Assembly: GCF_002278035.1 (NCBI RefSeq)
Contig: NZ_CP022604.1
Coordinates: forward strand, 1,116,001-1,180,000
Source: Ochrobactrum quorumnocens
GTDB lineage: Bacteria; Pseudomonadota; Alphaproteobacteria; Rhizobiales; Rhizobiaceae
Length of the DNA: 64,000 bases
Direction: 5' to 3'
The position numbers were made by a program, and so were the translations under genes. Shown here one piece after another: positions 25,147 through 34,467 of this stretch. The notes under the pieces were generated by a model. The model saw nothing but the letters and a program-made list of their open reading frames with translations, searched no databases and was not told the DNA's origin. Positions within the stretch are counted from its first letter, which is position 1, and every line of letters starts with the position of its first letter.

Positions 25147-25172
25147 ACCGAAACAAGAGGTGCTCAGTCGAT

Positions 25173-26117
25173 ATGCTCGCATGGGGTCAAAGGCGCAAGG
25201 CAGCCAATACGCAACCCTTGAAGCCGGAAGAAGAAATCATCGATCTGCCGCAAGTCAGGCATGAACCGCGTCGCATTGCTCTCGCATTGGGCGGCGGTGC
25301 CGCGCGCGGCTGGGCTCATATCGGTGTTCTACGCGCACTCGATGAAGCAGGAATCGAAATTGAAATGATTGCCGGCACGTCAATCGGCGCACTTGTCGGC
25401 GGCTGCTATTTGGCGGGCAAGCTTGATCAACTCGAAGAATTCGCGCGCAGCCTGACGCGGCGGCGCATGTTCAACCTTCTCGACATCACATTTCGCGGCA
25501 GTGGTTTGTTCGGCGGCATGAAGCTCGATGGACGAATGCGCGAGCACCTCGACGGCCTGCGCCTTGAAGATCTGGATCGTCCATTCGTTGCGGTTTGTAC
25601 CGAATTGCGCACTGGCCATGAAATCTGGCTCTCTACTGGCCCACTTGTCGAAGCCATGCGTGCGTCCTACGCCCTGCCCGGTGTGTTCGAACCTGTGCGC
25701 TGGCAAGAGCGTGTGCTGGTCGATGGTGCGCTGGTCAATCCAGTCCCCGTCTCGGTGTGTCGTGCCTATGAACAGCGGCTCGTGCTTGCCGTAAATCTCC
25801 ACTACGACCAGTTCGGCCGCGCGGCTGTTATCAAACATGCACAGTCACGGCAGGACACACTCAGCGAAACGATCCATGGAGAGAAGGAAAGCCGACTCGG
25901 TATTACCGGCGTGATGATGGAGGCTTTCAACATTATCCAGGACCGCATTTCTCGTGCCCGCATGGCTGGCGATCCACCCGATGTTTCGCTGATGCCAACC
26001 GTCGGACAAATCGGCCTAGCCGACTTTCACCGCGCATCGGAAGCAATCGATATTGGCTACGTGGAAACCGTTAAACGACTGGAAGACATCAAAAGGCTTC
26101 AGGGCATAAGCGGTTGA
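25173..26117 (+). CDS. Patatin-like phospholipase (RssA type)
   Basis: This 314-residue protein has the patatin oxyanion loop GGGAARGWAHIGVL, the nucleophile elbow GTSIG with Ser70, and the catalytic Asp in VDGALVNPVPV, making the Ser-Asp dyad complete. It should hydrolyse phospholipid or lysophospholipid acyl esters. No signal peptide is visible, so it is cytosolic or membrane-peripheral, as with RssA. GAGG lies upstream of the ATG. No neighbour indicates its pathway. Confidence 0.9.
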   Translation: MLAWGQRRKAANTQPLKPEEEIIDLPQVRHEPRRIALALGGGAARGWAHIGVLRALDEAGIEIEMIAGTSIGALVGGCYLAGKLDQLEEFARSLTRRRMFNLLDITFRGSGLFGGMKLDGRMREHLDGLRLEDLDRPFVAVCTELRTGHEIWLSTGPLVEAMRASYALPGVFEPVRWQERVLVDGALVNPVPVSVCRAYEQRLVLAVNLHYDQFGRAAVIKHAQSRQDTLSETIHGEKESRLGITGVMMEAFNIIQDRISRARMAGDPPDVSLMPTVGQIGLADFHRASEAIDIGYVETVKRLEDIKRLQGISG

Positions 26118-26365
26118 TGGAACGAAAAAGATTCGTCACGATCTATGCCAAATTCACATAGATCAGCGCTTAAACTCCCAAAATAGCCAAAATCTTGACA
26201 CAAAAAAGCCAGGAAAATTAAAGTTTTAAGCGCCTGGAATTGCAGTATTTCGACTTTTACCCACTCTTTTATGAAAAAGATTGGCAGATGCACAAGAACA
26301 GGCTTGTACCTTTCGGATCGATTTGCTAGATGCCTCCTCGCTGACATTGTTCAGCTCTACCACGT

Positions 26366-26450
26366 GCGGTCGTGGCGGAATTGGTAGACGCGCAGCGTTG
26401 AGGTCGCTGTGGGGCAACCCGTGGAAGTTCGAGTCTTCTCGACCGCACCA
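26366..26450 (+). tRNA. tRNA-Leu (GAG anticodon)
   Basis: An 85-base cloverleaf starts GCGGTCG and ends CGACCGC followed by an encoded ACCA. The D arm contains TGGCGGAATTGGTAGACGC, the anticodon stem CAGCG / CGCTG encloses TTGAGGT with anticodon GAG, there is a long variable arm (TGGGGCAACCCGTG) as in class II tRNAs, and the T arm has GTTCGAGTC. It reads CUC and CUU leucine codons. Confidence 0.95.
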
Positions 26451-26580
26451 TTCTCTTCCCGAGAATACTCCTATTTGTAGCGCTGTGGTTATCAATAGCT
26501 TCTCCATTTGGAGATGTTATTGTTGCTGCTCAAATGCAGTATTGCCTCCATCAGACGCTAATCAACTTCGGGAAGAGAAT

Positions 26581-26793
26581 ATGAAAATCAGCGCTCGCAA
26601 TCGCCTTAAAGGCACAATCGTTGATGTGACCAAGGGTGCCACCACGGCTCATATCCGAATCGACATCGGAAATGGTGTCGTTGTTACCTCGTCCATCACC
26701 AATGAAGCCGTGGATGAACTTGACCTCAAGGGTGGCAAGACGGCCTATGCAGTCGTTAAAGCATCAGACGTGATGGTCGCCACCGACGACTGA
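26581..26793 (+). CDS. Molybdenum-pterin binding protein (Mop/TOBE domain)
   Basis: This 70-residue protein is a single Mop/TOBE domain: SARNRLKGTIVDVTKGATTAHIRIDIGNGVVVTSSITNEAVDELDLKGGKTAYAVVKASDVMVATD. Members bind molybdate as oligomeric stores or sensors in the cytoplasm. GGGAAGAG lies before the ATG; a longer upstream frame overlaps the tRNA gene and is rejected. There are no mod or mob genes close by. A strong bidirectional terminator follows. Confidence 0.92.
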   Translation: MKISARNRLKGTIVDVTKGATTAHIRIDIGNGVVVTSSITNEAVDELDLKGGKTAYAVVKASDVMVATDD

Positions 26794-26801
26794 CCTACTA
26801 A

Positions 26802-26826
26802 AAACCCCGCTTAAAGCGGGGTTTTT
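26802..26826. terminator. Bidirectional terminator between mop-type gene and CoA-transferase gene
   Basis: AAACCCCGC and GCGGGGTTT form a nine-base stem with a TTAAA loop; T-rich on the plus side and A-rich before the stem, so it works for both convergent genes. Confidence 0.9.
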
Positions 26827-26827
26827 G

Positions 26828-27952
26828 TTAAATATCATTGCTATGTTCACCAAGATTGGGGGATCGCTTATCCAATTTCAGTTCAGCGTCCGAGAATCGG
26901 ATTGGCGTACGCAAGCCCGGCACACCATCGGGATCAATTCTCATCTGGCGCGCGATGAATTGCGGATCGGCAAACACATCTTCAACCATGTTGATCGGCC
27001 CAGCAGGCACGCCTGCTTTGGCAAGTGCTGCCAGAATATCGTCACGTAACCATTGCTTCGTGCGCTCTTCGAGCAAATCGGTGAGCGCATCGCGATTGGC
27101 AACGCGGGACGAGTTGGTAAGAAAGCGGGAATCACTCGCCAGTTCACCTATCCCCAAGAGAGACGTCAGCTTCGCAAACTGCCCGTCATTGCCGCAGGCA
27201 ATGATGAAATAGCCGTCTGAGACCGGCAGCGTCTGGTAAGGCGCGATGTTCGGATGCGCATTGCCCATACGCTTGGGCGAAACCCCAGATGCCATATAAT
27301 TCATCGCCTGATTGGCAAGAACTGCCGACATGCAATCAAACAACGCCATATCAATGTGCTGCCCCTTGCCCGTGCGCTCACGCATGATGAGAGCCGACTG
27401 AATACCAATGACGCTATAAAGCCCTGTGAAGATATCTGCGAAGGCCACGCCGATCTTTTGCGGCTCACGATCGGGTTCGCCGGTCAGATCCATAATGCCA
27501 CCCATGCCCTGGATCATGAAATCATAACCCGCACGTTCTGCATAAGGCCCGGTGTGGCCGAAACCCGTGATAGAGCAATAGATGAGGCGCGGATTGATCG
27601 CCTTCAGGCTTTCGTAGTCGAGGCCGTATTTATCAAGTCCACCGAGCTTAAAGTTCTCAATCACCACATCCGCATCGGCAACGAGCTTGCGTACAAGCTC
27701 CCTGCCCTCATCAGTGCGAAAATCGGCAATGATCGATTGCTTGCCACGATTGCAGGCGTGGAAATAGGCTGCCGACTTTTCACCTTCCACGTCGATAAAT
27801 GGCGGGCCCCATTTGCGGGTATCATCACCCTCCGGGCTTTCAACCTTGATAACATCCGCGCCAAGGTCGGACAGCGTCTGCCCGACCCATGGGCCCGCCA
27901 GAATGCGGGCCAGTTCAATGACTTTCAGACCCGCAAGCGGTGTATTCTGCAT
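26828..27952 (-). CDS. Type III CoA-transferase (CaiB/BaiF), probable succinyl-CoA:glutarate CoA-transferase
   Basis: This 374-residue protein opens with LAGLKVIELARILAGPWVGQTLSDLGADVIKVESPEGDD, the class III CoA-transferase signature, and the catalytic Asp is expected in the GEPDREPQKIG region of the family. It lies 32 bases downstream of the gcdH gene in the same direction, next to a LysR regulator. Known clusters of glutaryl-CoA dehydrogenase with this transferase activate glutarate to glutaryl-CoA using succinyl-CoA. I infer that role from context; formyl- or carnitine-type substrates are not excluded by sequence alone. Confidence 0.85.
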   Translation of the reverse strand: MQNTPLAGLKVIELARILAGPWVGQTLSDLGADVIKVESPEGDDTRKWGPPFIDVEGEKSAAYFHACNRGKQSIIADFRTDEGRELVRKLVADADVVIENFKLGGLDKYGLDYESLKAINPRLIYCSITGFGHTGPYAERAGYDFMIQGMGGIMDLTGEPDREPQKIGVAFADIFTGLYSVIGIQSALIMRERTGKGQHIDMALFDCMSAVLANQAMNYMASGVSPKRMGNAHPNIAPYQTLPVSDGYFIIACGNDGQFAKLTSLLGIGELASDSRFLTNSSRVANRDALTDLLEERTKQWLRDDILAALAKAGVPAGPINMVEDVFADPQFIARQMRIDPDGVPGLRTPIRFSDAELKLDKRSPNLGEHSNDI

Positions 27953-27984
27953 TTCTCAAAACCTCTCCGAGCGATAAACTGCGA

Positions 27985-29169
27985 TCAGAAGAAAGCCTGA
28001 ATGCCGGTCTGTGCACGTCCGAGGATCAGCGCATGAACGTCATGTGTACCCTCATAGGTATTGACGGTTTCAAGGTTCTGGGCGTGGCGCATGACGTGAT
28101 ACTCGATCTGAATGCCATTGCCGCCATGCATGTCGCGCGCCTGACGCGCAATATCCAGTGCCTTGCCGCAATTGTTGCGTTTGACGATAGAAATCATCTC
28201 AGGCGCCATCTTGCCTTCGTCAAACAGACGGCCAACACGCAACGATGCCTGCAAGCCAAGGGTGATTTCGGTCTGCATGTCGGCAAGCTTCTTTTGATAA
28301 AGCTGCGTTCCAGCCAGCGGCTTGTCGAACTGTTTGCGATCAAGCCCATACTGGCGCGCGCGGAACCAACAATCTTCTGCTGCACCCAACACACCCCACG
28401 AAATGCCATAGCGAGCGCGGTTAAGACAGCCGAACGGCCCCTTAAGACCTGAAACATTCGGCAGAATTGCATCTTCAGATACTTCCACGCCATCCATGAC
28501 GATTTCGCCGGTGACAGACGCACGCAGCGAAAGCTTACCGCCAATCTTTGGAGCCGAAAGTCCCTTCATGCCCTTTTCGAGCACAAAGCCGCGGATTGCA
28601 TTGTCATGCGCTGTCGACTTGGCCCAGACCACAAACACATCGGCAATCGGCGAGTTGGAAATCCACATCTTGGAACCGCTGATGCGATAACCGCCATCAA
28701 TCTTGTCGGCGCGCGTTTTCATGCCAGCAGGATCGGAACCCGCATCCGGTTCGGTCAGACCGAAACAGCCAATCAACTCGCCAGAAACCAGACCCGGCAG
28801 ATATTTCTTGCGCTGCTCATCCGAACCGTAAGCGTAAATCGGATACATCACGAGCGAAGACTGCACACTCATCATGGAGCGGTAGCCAGAATCGATACGC
28901 TCAACTTCGCGCGCCACCAGACCATAAGAAACATAGCCAGCATTGGCTGCGCCATATTCTTCAGGCAGCGTTACGCCAAGAAGACCAGCCTGCCCCATCA
29001 AACGAAACAGATCGGGATCAGTCGTTTCATCAAGATAAGCTTTTTCAATGCGCGGCAGGAGAATATCGCTCGCAAAAGCCTGCGCCGAATCGCGGATCAT
29101 GCGCTCATCTTCGGTCAGCTGCTCATCGAGCAGAAACGGATCTTCCCAGTTAAATACGGCACGCGACAT
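27985..29169 (-). CDS. gcdH: Glutaryl-CoA dehydrogenase
   Basis: This 394-residue acyl-CoA dehydrogenase has the length of GcdH. It shows N-terminal [27 protein letters not shown]-binding [17 protein letters not shown] and the C-terminal [24 protein letters not shown] that carries the catalytic glutamate (YEGTHD). It oxidises and decarboxylates glutaryl-CoA to crotonyl-CoA in lysine, tryptophan and glutarate catabolism. The start at 29169 is preferred to an upstream one that overlaps the divergent regulator's promoter. The CoA-transferase gene follows in the same operon. Confidence 0.95.
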   Translation of the reverse strand: MSRAVFNWEDPFLLDEQLTEDERMIRDSAQAFASDILLPRIEKAYLDETTDPDLFRLMGQAGLLGVTLPEEYGAANAGYVSYGLVAREVERIDSGYRSMMSVQSSLVMYPIYAYGSDEQRKKYLPGLVSGELIGCFGLTEPDAGSDPAGMKTRADKIDGGYRISGSKMWISNSPIADVFVVWAKSTAHDNAIRGFVLEKGMKGLSAPKIGGKLSLRASVTGEIVMDGVEVSEDAILPNVSGLKGPFGCLNRARYGISWGVLGAAEDCWFRARQYGLDRKQFDKPLAGTQLYQKKLADMQTEITLGLQASLRVGRLFDEGKMAPEMISIVKRNNCGKALDIARQARDMHGGNGIQIEYHVMRHAQNLETVNTYEGTHDVHALILGRAQTGIQAFF

Positions 29170-29242
29170 GAATAATCTCCTCAAATTCAGTTGCCCAAAT
29201 GTGGCCTGAAAAGCGGAGTCATGCAATGAACGTTTACTCATC

Positions 29243-29267
29243 GATCTATTCCGTTTAGTAATAGATC
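29243..29267. promoter_or_regulatory. LysR-type operator between gcdH and its regulator gene
   Basis: GATCTATT (29243-29250) and AATAGATC (29260-29267) are perfect inverted arms around nine bases and contain the T-N11-A pattern of LysR-type binding sites. The right arm touches the ATG of the LysR gene. Binding would block that gene and could activate the divergent gcdH promoter. Confidence 0.7.
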
Positions 29268-30200
29268 ATGACTTCACTATCGAGACGCCTGCTTCCTTCA
29301 ACGAGCGCGCTTGCCGCATTTGACGCGGTGGCGCGACACGAGAGCTTTTCTACCGCCGCAGAAGAGCTTTCGTTGACGCAAGGCGCGGTAAGTCGCCAGA
29401 TTGCAACACTGGAAGAACAACTCGGTGCCGCCCTGTTTGACCGCACCAGCCGCCATGTTTTGCTGACCGATGCCGGACGCGCCTATCGGAATGCTATCAG
29501 TCCAGCCCTTGCTTCCATCCGCGCAGCCTCGCTACAGGTCATGTCGCAAATGCGTGGGACAACACTCAATCTGGCGTTTCTACCAACCTTTGGAACGCGG
29601 TGGCTGATCCCGCGAATACCTCGTTTTGTCGCTCACTATCCAGATATCATTCTAAATTTTGCCACGCGTATAGGTCAGTTCGACTTTGAACGAGAGGGAC
29701 TTGATGCAGCAATTCATATTGGCCAACCGAACTGGCCCAATGCAGACTGCACATTTTTGATGGAGGAAACGGTTGCGCCTGTGTGCAGCCCGGCTTTTCT
29801 GAAACAGCACCCGGTTACTGCACCCAGCGACTTATTGCGACTGCCGCTTTTCAACATGGCGTCACGACCCGGCGCATGGAACCACTGGTTCAAAAGCCTC
29901 GACATTGCAGCGCCGATAGCGGGCGGAATGCGCTTCGAGCAATTCTCGAATGTTTCTCAGGCTTGTGTAGCTGGGCTTGGTATTGCGCTGATGCCGCTGT
30001 TTCTAATCAGCGCCGAAATTGAAAGCGGGCAGCTTGTTGTTGCCTACCAGCACACGGTCAAAAGCCCGAGCAGCTATTACTTCGTAACACCGCAGGCGCG
30101 CGCAAACACGCCTGCGGTCAAAGCTTTTCGAGATTGGCTTCTCACTGAAGTTAACCGCGAATTTGATCCTCACGCCATCGAGTTGCTGACGATCTCATAG
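29268..30200 (+). CDS. LysR-family transcriptional regulator (probable regulator of gcdH)
   Basis: This 310-residue protein has the LysR layout: a winged helix-turn-helix at residues 10-65 ([40 protein letters not shown]) and an effector-binding domain of periplasmic-binding-protein fold. It is divergent to gcdH across a 98-base gap with a perfect inverted repeat, so it most likely controls glutarate catabolism, as GcdR does elsewhere. The N-terminus resembles the GcvA branch. No ribosome binding site is present because the operator touches the ATG. Its last 31 bases overlap the convergent oxidoreductase gene. Confidence 0.9.
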   Translation: MTSLSRRLLPSTSALAAFDAVARHESFSTAAEELSLTQGAVSRQIATLEEQLGAALFDRTSRHVLLTDAGRAYRNAISPALASIRAASLQVMSQMRGTTLNLAFLPTFGTRWLIPRIPRFVAHYPDIILNFATRIGQFDFEREGLDAAIHIGQPNWPNADCTFLMEETVAPVCSPAFLKQHPVTAPSDLLRLPLFNMASRPGAWNHWFKSLDIAAPIAGGMRFEQFSNVSQACVAGLGIALMPLFLISAEIESGQLVVAYQHTVKSPSSYYFVTPQARANTPAVKAFRDWLLTEVNREFDPHAIELLTIS

Positions 30201-31153
30201 GAACGAAGACGCTTCTGATGGTCATAGATCATGCCCGTCACCATCAATTCATCAGCGCCGGTGCGTTCGGCAAACTCGCGAATGCCCTTGTCGACGGTTT
30301 CAGGGCCACCCACGACACGGCATGACAGCATCTGGCGAACCAGTGCCTGTGCTGACGGATCAAGCTGCTCCTGATAACCCGCAACAGGCGCAGGCAACTT
30401 GCCCGGACGACCGCTGCGCAAGTTCACAAATGCCTGCAATTGCGACGTGAACAGATGATGCGCTTCTTCATCCGTATCGGCTGCAATGACGTTGAGTCCC
30501 AGCATCACATAAGGCTTTTGCAGATATTCGGACGGCTCAAATCGTTCGCGATAAAGGTCTACTGCGCGTTCCATATCAGCCGGTGCAAAATGTGAGGCGA
30601 AGCCATAAGGCAGTCCCAGCATCGCAGCCAGTTGCGCACCAAAAAGGCTAGAGCCGAGAATCCAGGCAGGAACATTCAGCCCTGCGCCCGGCACGGCCTG
30701 TACGCGCTGTGCGGGATCGGCCGGCTTGAAATAATTGAGAAGCTCCACAACATCGCGCGGAAAATCATTGGCGCTGCTTTCCAGATTGCGGCGCAGCGCA
30801 TGCGCCGTCAGCTGATCGGTGCCCGGCGCGCGACCAAGTCCCAGATCAATACGCCCCGGAAACAGCGATGCCAGCGTCCCAAACTGTTCGGCAATCACCA
30901 GTGGCGAATGGTTGGGCAGCATGATTCCACCTGCCCCAACGCGAATGGTGGACGTGCCCGCCGCCACATGGCCGATAACTACCGAAGTTGCAGCACTGGC
31001 AATACCCGGCATGTTGTGATGCTCGGCCAGCCAATAGCGCGTGAAGCCCAATTTTTCGGCTTGCTGGGCCAGTTCGAGCGTGTTGCGCAGAGACTGTCCT
31101 GCATCGCTGCCTTCAGGGACGGGTGAAAGATCGAGTACGGATAAAGGTATCAT
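30170..31153 (-). CDS. LLM class flavin-dependent oxidoreductase
   Basis: This 327-residue protein is a bacterial luciferase-like monooxygenase of the YhbW type: [17 protein letters not shown] at the N-terminus, [62 protein letters not shown]. It has a TIM-barrel fold that uses reduced flavin. The substrate is unknown. It overlaps the 3' end of the LysR gene by 31 bases tail to tail. No flavin reductase gene is adjacent, though one lies about 14 kb away. Confidence 0.9.
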   Translation of the reverse strand: MIPLSVLDLSPVPEGSDAGQSLRNTLELAQQAEKLGFTRYWLAEHHNMPGIASAATSVVIGHVAAGTSTIRVGAGGIMLPNHSPLVIAEQFGTLASLFPGRIDLGLGRAPGTDQLTAHALRRNLESSANDFPRDVVELLNYFKPADPAQRVQAVPGAGLNVPAWILGSSLFGAQLAAMLGLPYGFASHFAPADMERAVDLYRERFEPSEYLQKPYVMLGLNVIAADTDEEAHHLFTSQLQAFVNLRSGRPGKLPAPVAGYQEQLDPSAQALVRQMLSCRVVGGPETVDKGIREFAERTGADELMVTGMIYDHQKRLRSYEIVSNSMA

Positions 31154-31188
31154 GCTTGCTCATATGGTGTGGAACGGTTGGAATGCAA

Positions 31189-31286
31189 CAGAGCGTAATC
31201 CGACCGGAGTGAAACGAGGATCGACAAGATTATGTTGGGAAGAAATCAGAGCGCCGATCTGATAAAATCAGATCGAAATACGCTCA
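31189..31286 (+). repeat. Dispersed repeat family B, copy 2
   Basis: The sequence begins CAGAGCGTAATCCGACCGGAGTG and is homologous to 17711-17812 along its length. The end TAAAATCAGATCGAA.TACGCTC pairs roughly with the start. It lies between the oxidoreductase start and the terminator of the efflux operon. Confidence 0.75.
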
Positions 31287-31299
31287 AATCCCAACAAAA

Positions 31300-31324
31300 A
31301 GGGCGGCCCACATGTGGCCGCCCT
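31300..31324 (-). terminator. Terminator of the RND efflux operon
   Basis: GGGCGGCC and GGCCGCCC pair around a short loop, followed on the minus strand by CTTTTTG. It is about 40 bases beyond the stop of the RND permease gene. Confidence 0.85.
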
Positions 31325-31365
31325 TAATCTGATTATTCAATACAAGTTTCAGTGATGGACAGATT

Positions 31366-34300
31366 TCAGTGATGGGCTGCTGCCGCAGGCTCCTTGCCAT
31401 CTTCCTGCGACGGTACGAACTCGCCTTCCACGTCCTTCTTGGCGATGAACGTATAGAACATCGGAACCACGAACAGCGTGAAGACCGTGCCGATGGTGAT
31501 ACCGGTGAAAATCACCAGACCCATCGAGTAACGCGCCGCTGCACCCGCACCGCTTGCAATGATCAGTGGAACAACACCCAGCGCCATTGCAGCCGTCGTC
31601 ATCAGAATCGGACGCAGACGAGTTTCTGCGGAGAGAATGATGGCTTCACGACGCGAATGACCATGCAGGCGGCGTTGCTGATTGGCGAATTCCACCATCA
31701 GAATGCCGTGCTTGGTTATCAGTCCCACGAGTGTAATGAGACCGACCTGTGTGTAGATGTTCAGCGTTCCAAGGCCAAGGTTTAGCGGAACGATAGCACC
31801 GAAGATCGAAAGCGGAACCGACATCATGATGATGAACGGATCGCGGAAGCTTTCGAACTGCGCAGCCAGCACGAGATAGATAACGATAACGGCGAGGCCG
31901 AAAGCGATCAGAATCGTGTTTCCCTGCTCTACTTCGAGACGCGACTGTCCAGAATAGTCGAGGAAGAAGCCTTCAGGCATCTTCTGCTGAGCCAGATTGA
32001 CGAGCGTCTGCAGGCCTTGACCCGTAGTCACGCTTGGCATTGGCAGCGCGGAAATCGTTGCAGAATTGAGCTGGTTGAACTGCTCAATAGCCGCAGGCGA
32101 AGCATTCTGCTTGATCTGAATGACCGATGACAGAGGCACCATCGAACCCGAAACACTGCGGACGTAGAATTCGCCAAGCTTTTCCGGGTTTGAACGATAG
32201 ATATCCGGCACCTGACTGATGATGTCATAGCTGTTGGAATCGCGGTCGAACTGGGCAATCTTTGCACCACCTGTCAGAAGACCAAGCGTCGAACCGATGT
32301 CGCTGACCTGAACACCAAGCGTCGCAGCACGATCGCGGTCAATCGTAATCGTCGTCTGCGGCGCATTGTAGGACATCGAGTTCTGAACGATGATGAACTG
32401 ACCCGTCGCCTGTGCCTCGTTCTTGATTTCTTCAGCAAGCTCGAACACCTGATCAGAAGGACCAGTCGACTGAAGAGCAATCGAAATCGGTAGACCGCCG
32501 CCCGTACCTGGTAGGGATGGTGGCGCGAAGATGAATGCTTCAACACCAGCCACCTTATCGATGCGTGCGGTCAGATCCTGCTGGATTGCCTTCTGCGAAC
32601 GCGAACGCTCAGACCAATCCTTCAACACCCAGAGCGCAATACCCGAATTCGTACCGCCATCCATACCGACGATCTGGAAGCGTGTATCCAGTTCTGGCAG
32701 ATCTTTTGTCAGACCATCAATCTGCTCGGCATAGAGGTTGGTATAAGCGGACGTTGCATATTGCGGAGCCTGGAACATCGAGAACAGCGCGCCGGAATCT
32801 TCTTCAGGTGCCAGTTCGGTTGATGTGTTGACGAACAGGAAGCCTGTGAGACCAACCAGAGCAATAACGATCATCAATGTAATCGGGCGATAATTAAGCG
32901 AGCCCGATACCATGCGATGATACCACTTCTCGAATCTCGAGAAGGTGCCGTCGATGAACTTCTGGAACCGCGATGCTTCGCCATGCTTAAGCATGCGCGC
33001 ACACATCATCGGCGAAATCGTCAATGCCGCAACGCCTGAGATGATAACAGCGCCGGCCAGTGTGAAGGCAAACTCCCGGAACAGAGAACCGGTCAAACCG
33101 CCGGTAAACCCGAGAGGTGCGAACACTGCAGCCAGAGTGATGGTCATCGCGATAATTGAGCCGGTGATTTCCTTCATACCTTTGAAGGCCGCATCCATTG
33201 GACGCAATCCTTCCTCGATATGTCGGTGAATATTCTCCAACACCACAATCGCGTCATCGACCACCAGACCGATCGCCAGCACCATCGCGAGAAGCGACAA
33301 AAGGTTGATCGAGAAGCCGAGGATATAAAGGAAGAAGCAGACGCCGATCAGCGAAATCGGGATCGTTACGATTGGAATAAGCACTGCACGGAACGAACCG
33401 AGGAAAACGATGATGACCAGAATAACGATGGCCACGGCTTCCCCAATGGTCGTGAACACTTCCTTGATCGAAGAGCTGATCTGCTCGGTCGCGTCATAGA
33501 CGAGATCAAGCTTCATGCCTTCAGGCAGCGATGCCTGGATCGACGGCAGTTCCTTGCGAACGGCGTTCGCCATATCAATTGGGTTTGCAGCAGGCGTTGG
33601 GTAAACGCCCAAGAACGTACCGGCAGAACCGTTGAACGCAACGATTGTATCTGTGCTTTTCGCAGCCAGTTCTACCTTTGCGACATCACGAAGACGAACG
33701 ACCTCATCGCCGGAAGTCTTGATCGGCATAGCACCGAAGGCTTCAGGTGTCTGCAAGGTCGATTCCAGTGTGATCGAAGACGAGACATACTGGTTCTTGG
33801 TCGTACCCGGTGCCGAGAGGAAGTTCGACGCATTGATGGCGGCCAGAACTTCAGGTGCCGTGATCTCACGCGCTGCCAACTGGATTGGATCAATCCACAC
33901 ACGCATCGAATAGACCTGGCCACCGAGAATTTCAGCCTTTGCCACACCCTGAATGGTGGACATGCGAGGCTGAATAACACGCTCCAGATACTCTGTGATC
34001 TGCTCGCTGGTCATGTTTGGGTTTTGCGCTGCCAGATACATGGTAGCGAAGCTCTGACCAGTTCCTTTGACGATTACCGGATCATCGGATTCAGACGGTA
34101 GGTTGCCGCGAACCTGATTAACCTTCGCGATCACTTCGGTGAGTGCGGCATCTGGGTTAGCGCCAAGCTTCATCTGGACCGTCACCGTGCTCGACGAAGG
34201 ACGGCTGGAAGAAGTGACGTAGTCAATGTCTTCAGTGGTTGCCACCGATTCAGCGATTGGCGACGTGATGAAGCCCTGAATAAGCTCCGCGCTTGCGCCG

Positions 34301-34455
34301 GCATAAGCCGTCGTAACGGTAATAACGGTTTCGTCGACTTTCGGATATTCACGCACCGTAAGCTGCGCAATCCCCTGAAGCCCCAGAAGAATGATCATGA
34401 GAGCGACCACAGTAGCAAGTACGGGTCGCCGGATGAAGATATCGGAAAAGCTCAT
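31366..34455 (-). CDS. RND multidrug efflux permease (HAE-1 family)
   Basis: This 1029-residue inner-membrane transporter has the family topology of 12 helices with two large periplasmic loops. TM4 carries the proton-relay pair in GLVVDDAIVVLENIHRH, and the N-terminus MSFSDIFIRRPVLATVVALMI is typical. Sequence resembles the MdtB/VexD-like branch more than AcrB itself. It pumps drugs, bile salts or similar compounds out in exchange for protons, together with the upstream adaptor. No outer-membrane channel gene is present, so a TolC-type protein from elsewhere is needed. The gene starts 12 bases after the adaptor gene. Confidence 0.95.
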   Translation of the reverse strand: MSFSDIFIRRPVLATVVALMIILLGLQGIAQLTVREYPKVDETVITVTTAYAGASAELIQGFITSPIAESVATTEDIDYVTSSSRPSSSTVTVQMKLGANPDAALTEVIAKVNQVRGNLPSESDDPVIVKGTGQSFATMYLAAQNPNMTSEQITEYLERVIQPRMSTIQGVAKAEILGGQVYSMRVWIDPIQLAAREITAPEVLAAINASNFLSAPGTTKNQYVSSSITLESTLQTPEAFGAMPIKTSGDEVVRLRDVAKVELAAKSTDTIVAFNGSAGTFLGVYPTPAANPIDMANAVRKELPSIQASLPEGMKLDLVYDATEQISSSIKEVFTTIGEAVAIVILVIIVFLGSFRAVLIPIVTIPISLIGVCFFLYILGFSINLLSLLAMVLAIGLVVDDAIVVLENIHRHIEEGLRPMDAAFKGMKEITGSIIAMTITLAAVFAPLGFTGGLTGSLFREFAFTLAGAVIISGVAALTISPMMCARMLKHGEASRFQKFIDGTFSRFEKWYHRMVSGSLNYRPITLMIVIALVGLTGFLFVNTSTELAPEEDSGALFSMFQAPQYATSAYTNLYAEQIDGLTKDLPELDTRFQIVGMDGGTNSGIALWVLKDWSERSRSQKAIQQDLTARIDKVAGVEAFIFAPPSLPGTGGGLPISIALQSTGPSDQVFELAEEIKNEAQATGQFIIVQNSMSYNAPQTTITIDRDRAATLGVQVSDIGSTLGLLTGGAKIAQFDRDSNSYDIISQVPDIYRSNPEKLGEFYVRSVSGSMVPLSSVIQIKQNASPAAIEQFNQLNSATISALPMPSVTTGQGLQTLVNLAQQKMPEGFFLDYSGQSRLEVEQGNTILIAFGLAVIVIYLVLAAQFESFRDPFIIMMSVPLSIFGAIVPLNLGLGTLNIYTQVGLITLVGLITKHGILMVEFANQQRRLHGHSRREAIILSAETRLRPILMTTAAMALGVVPLIIASGAGAAARYSMGLVIFTGITIGTVFTLFVVPMFYTFIAKKDVEGEFVPSQEDGKEPAAAAHH

Positions 34456-34467
34456 CTTGCTCGCCTA

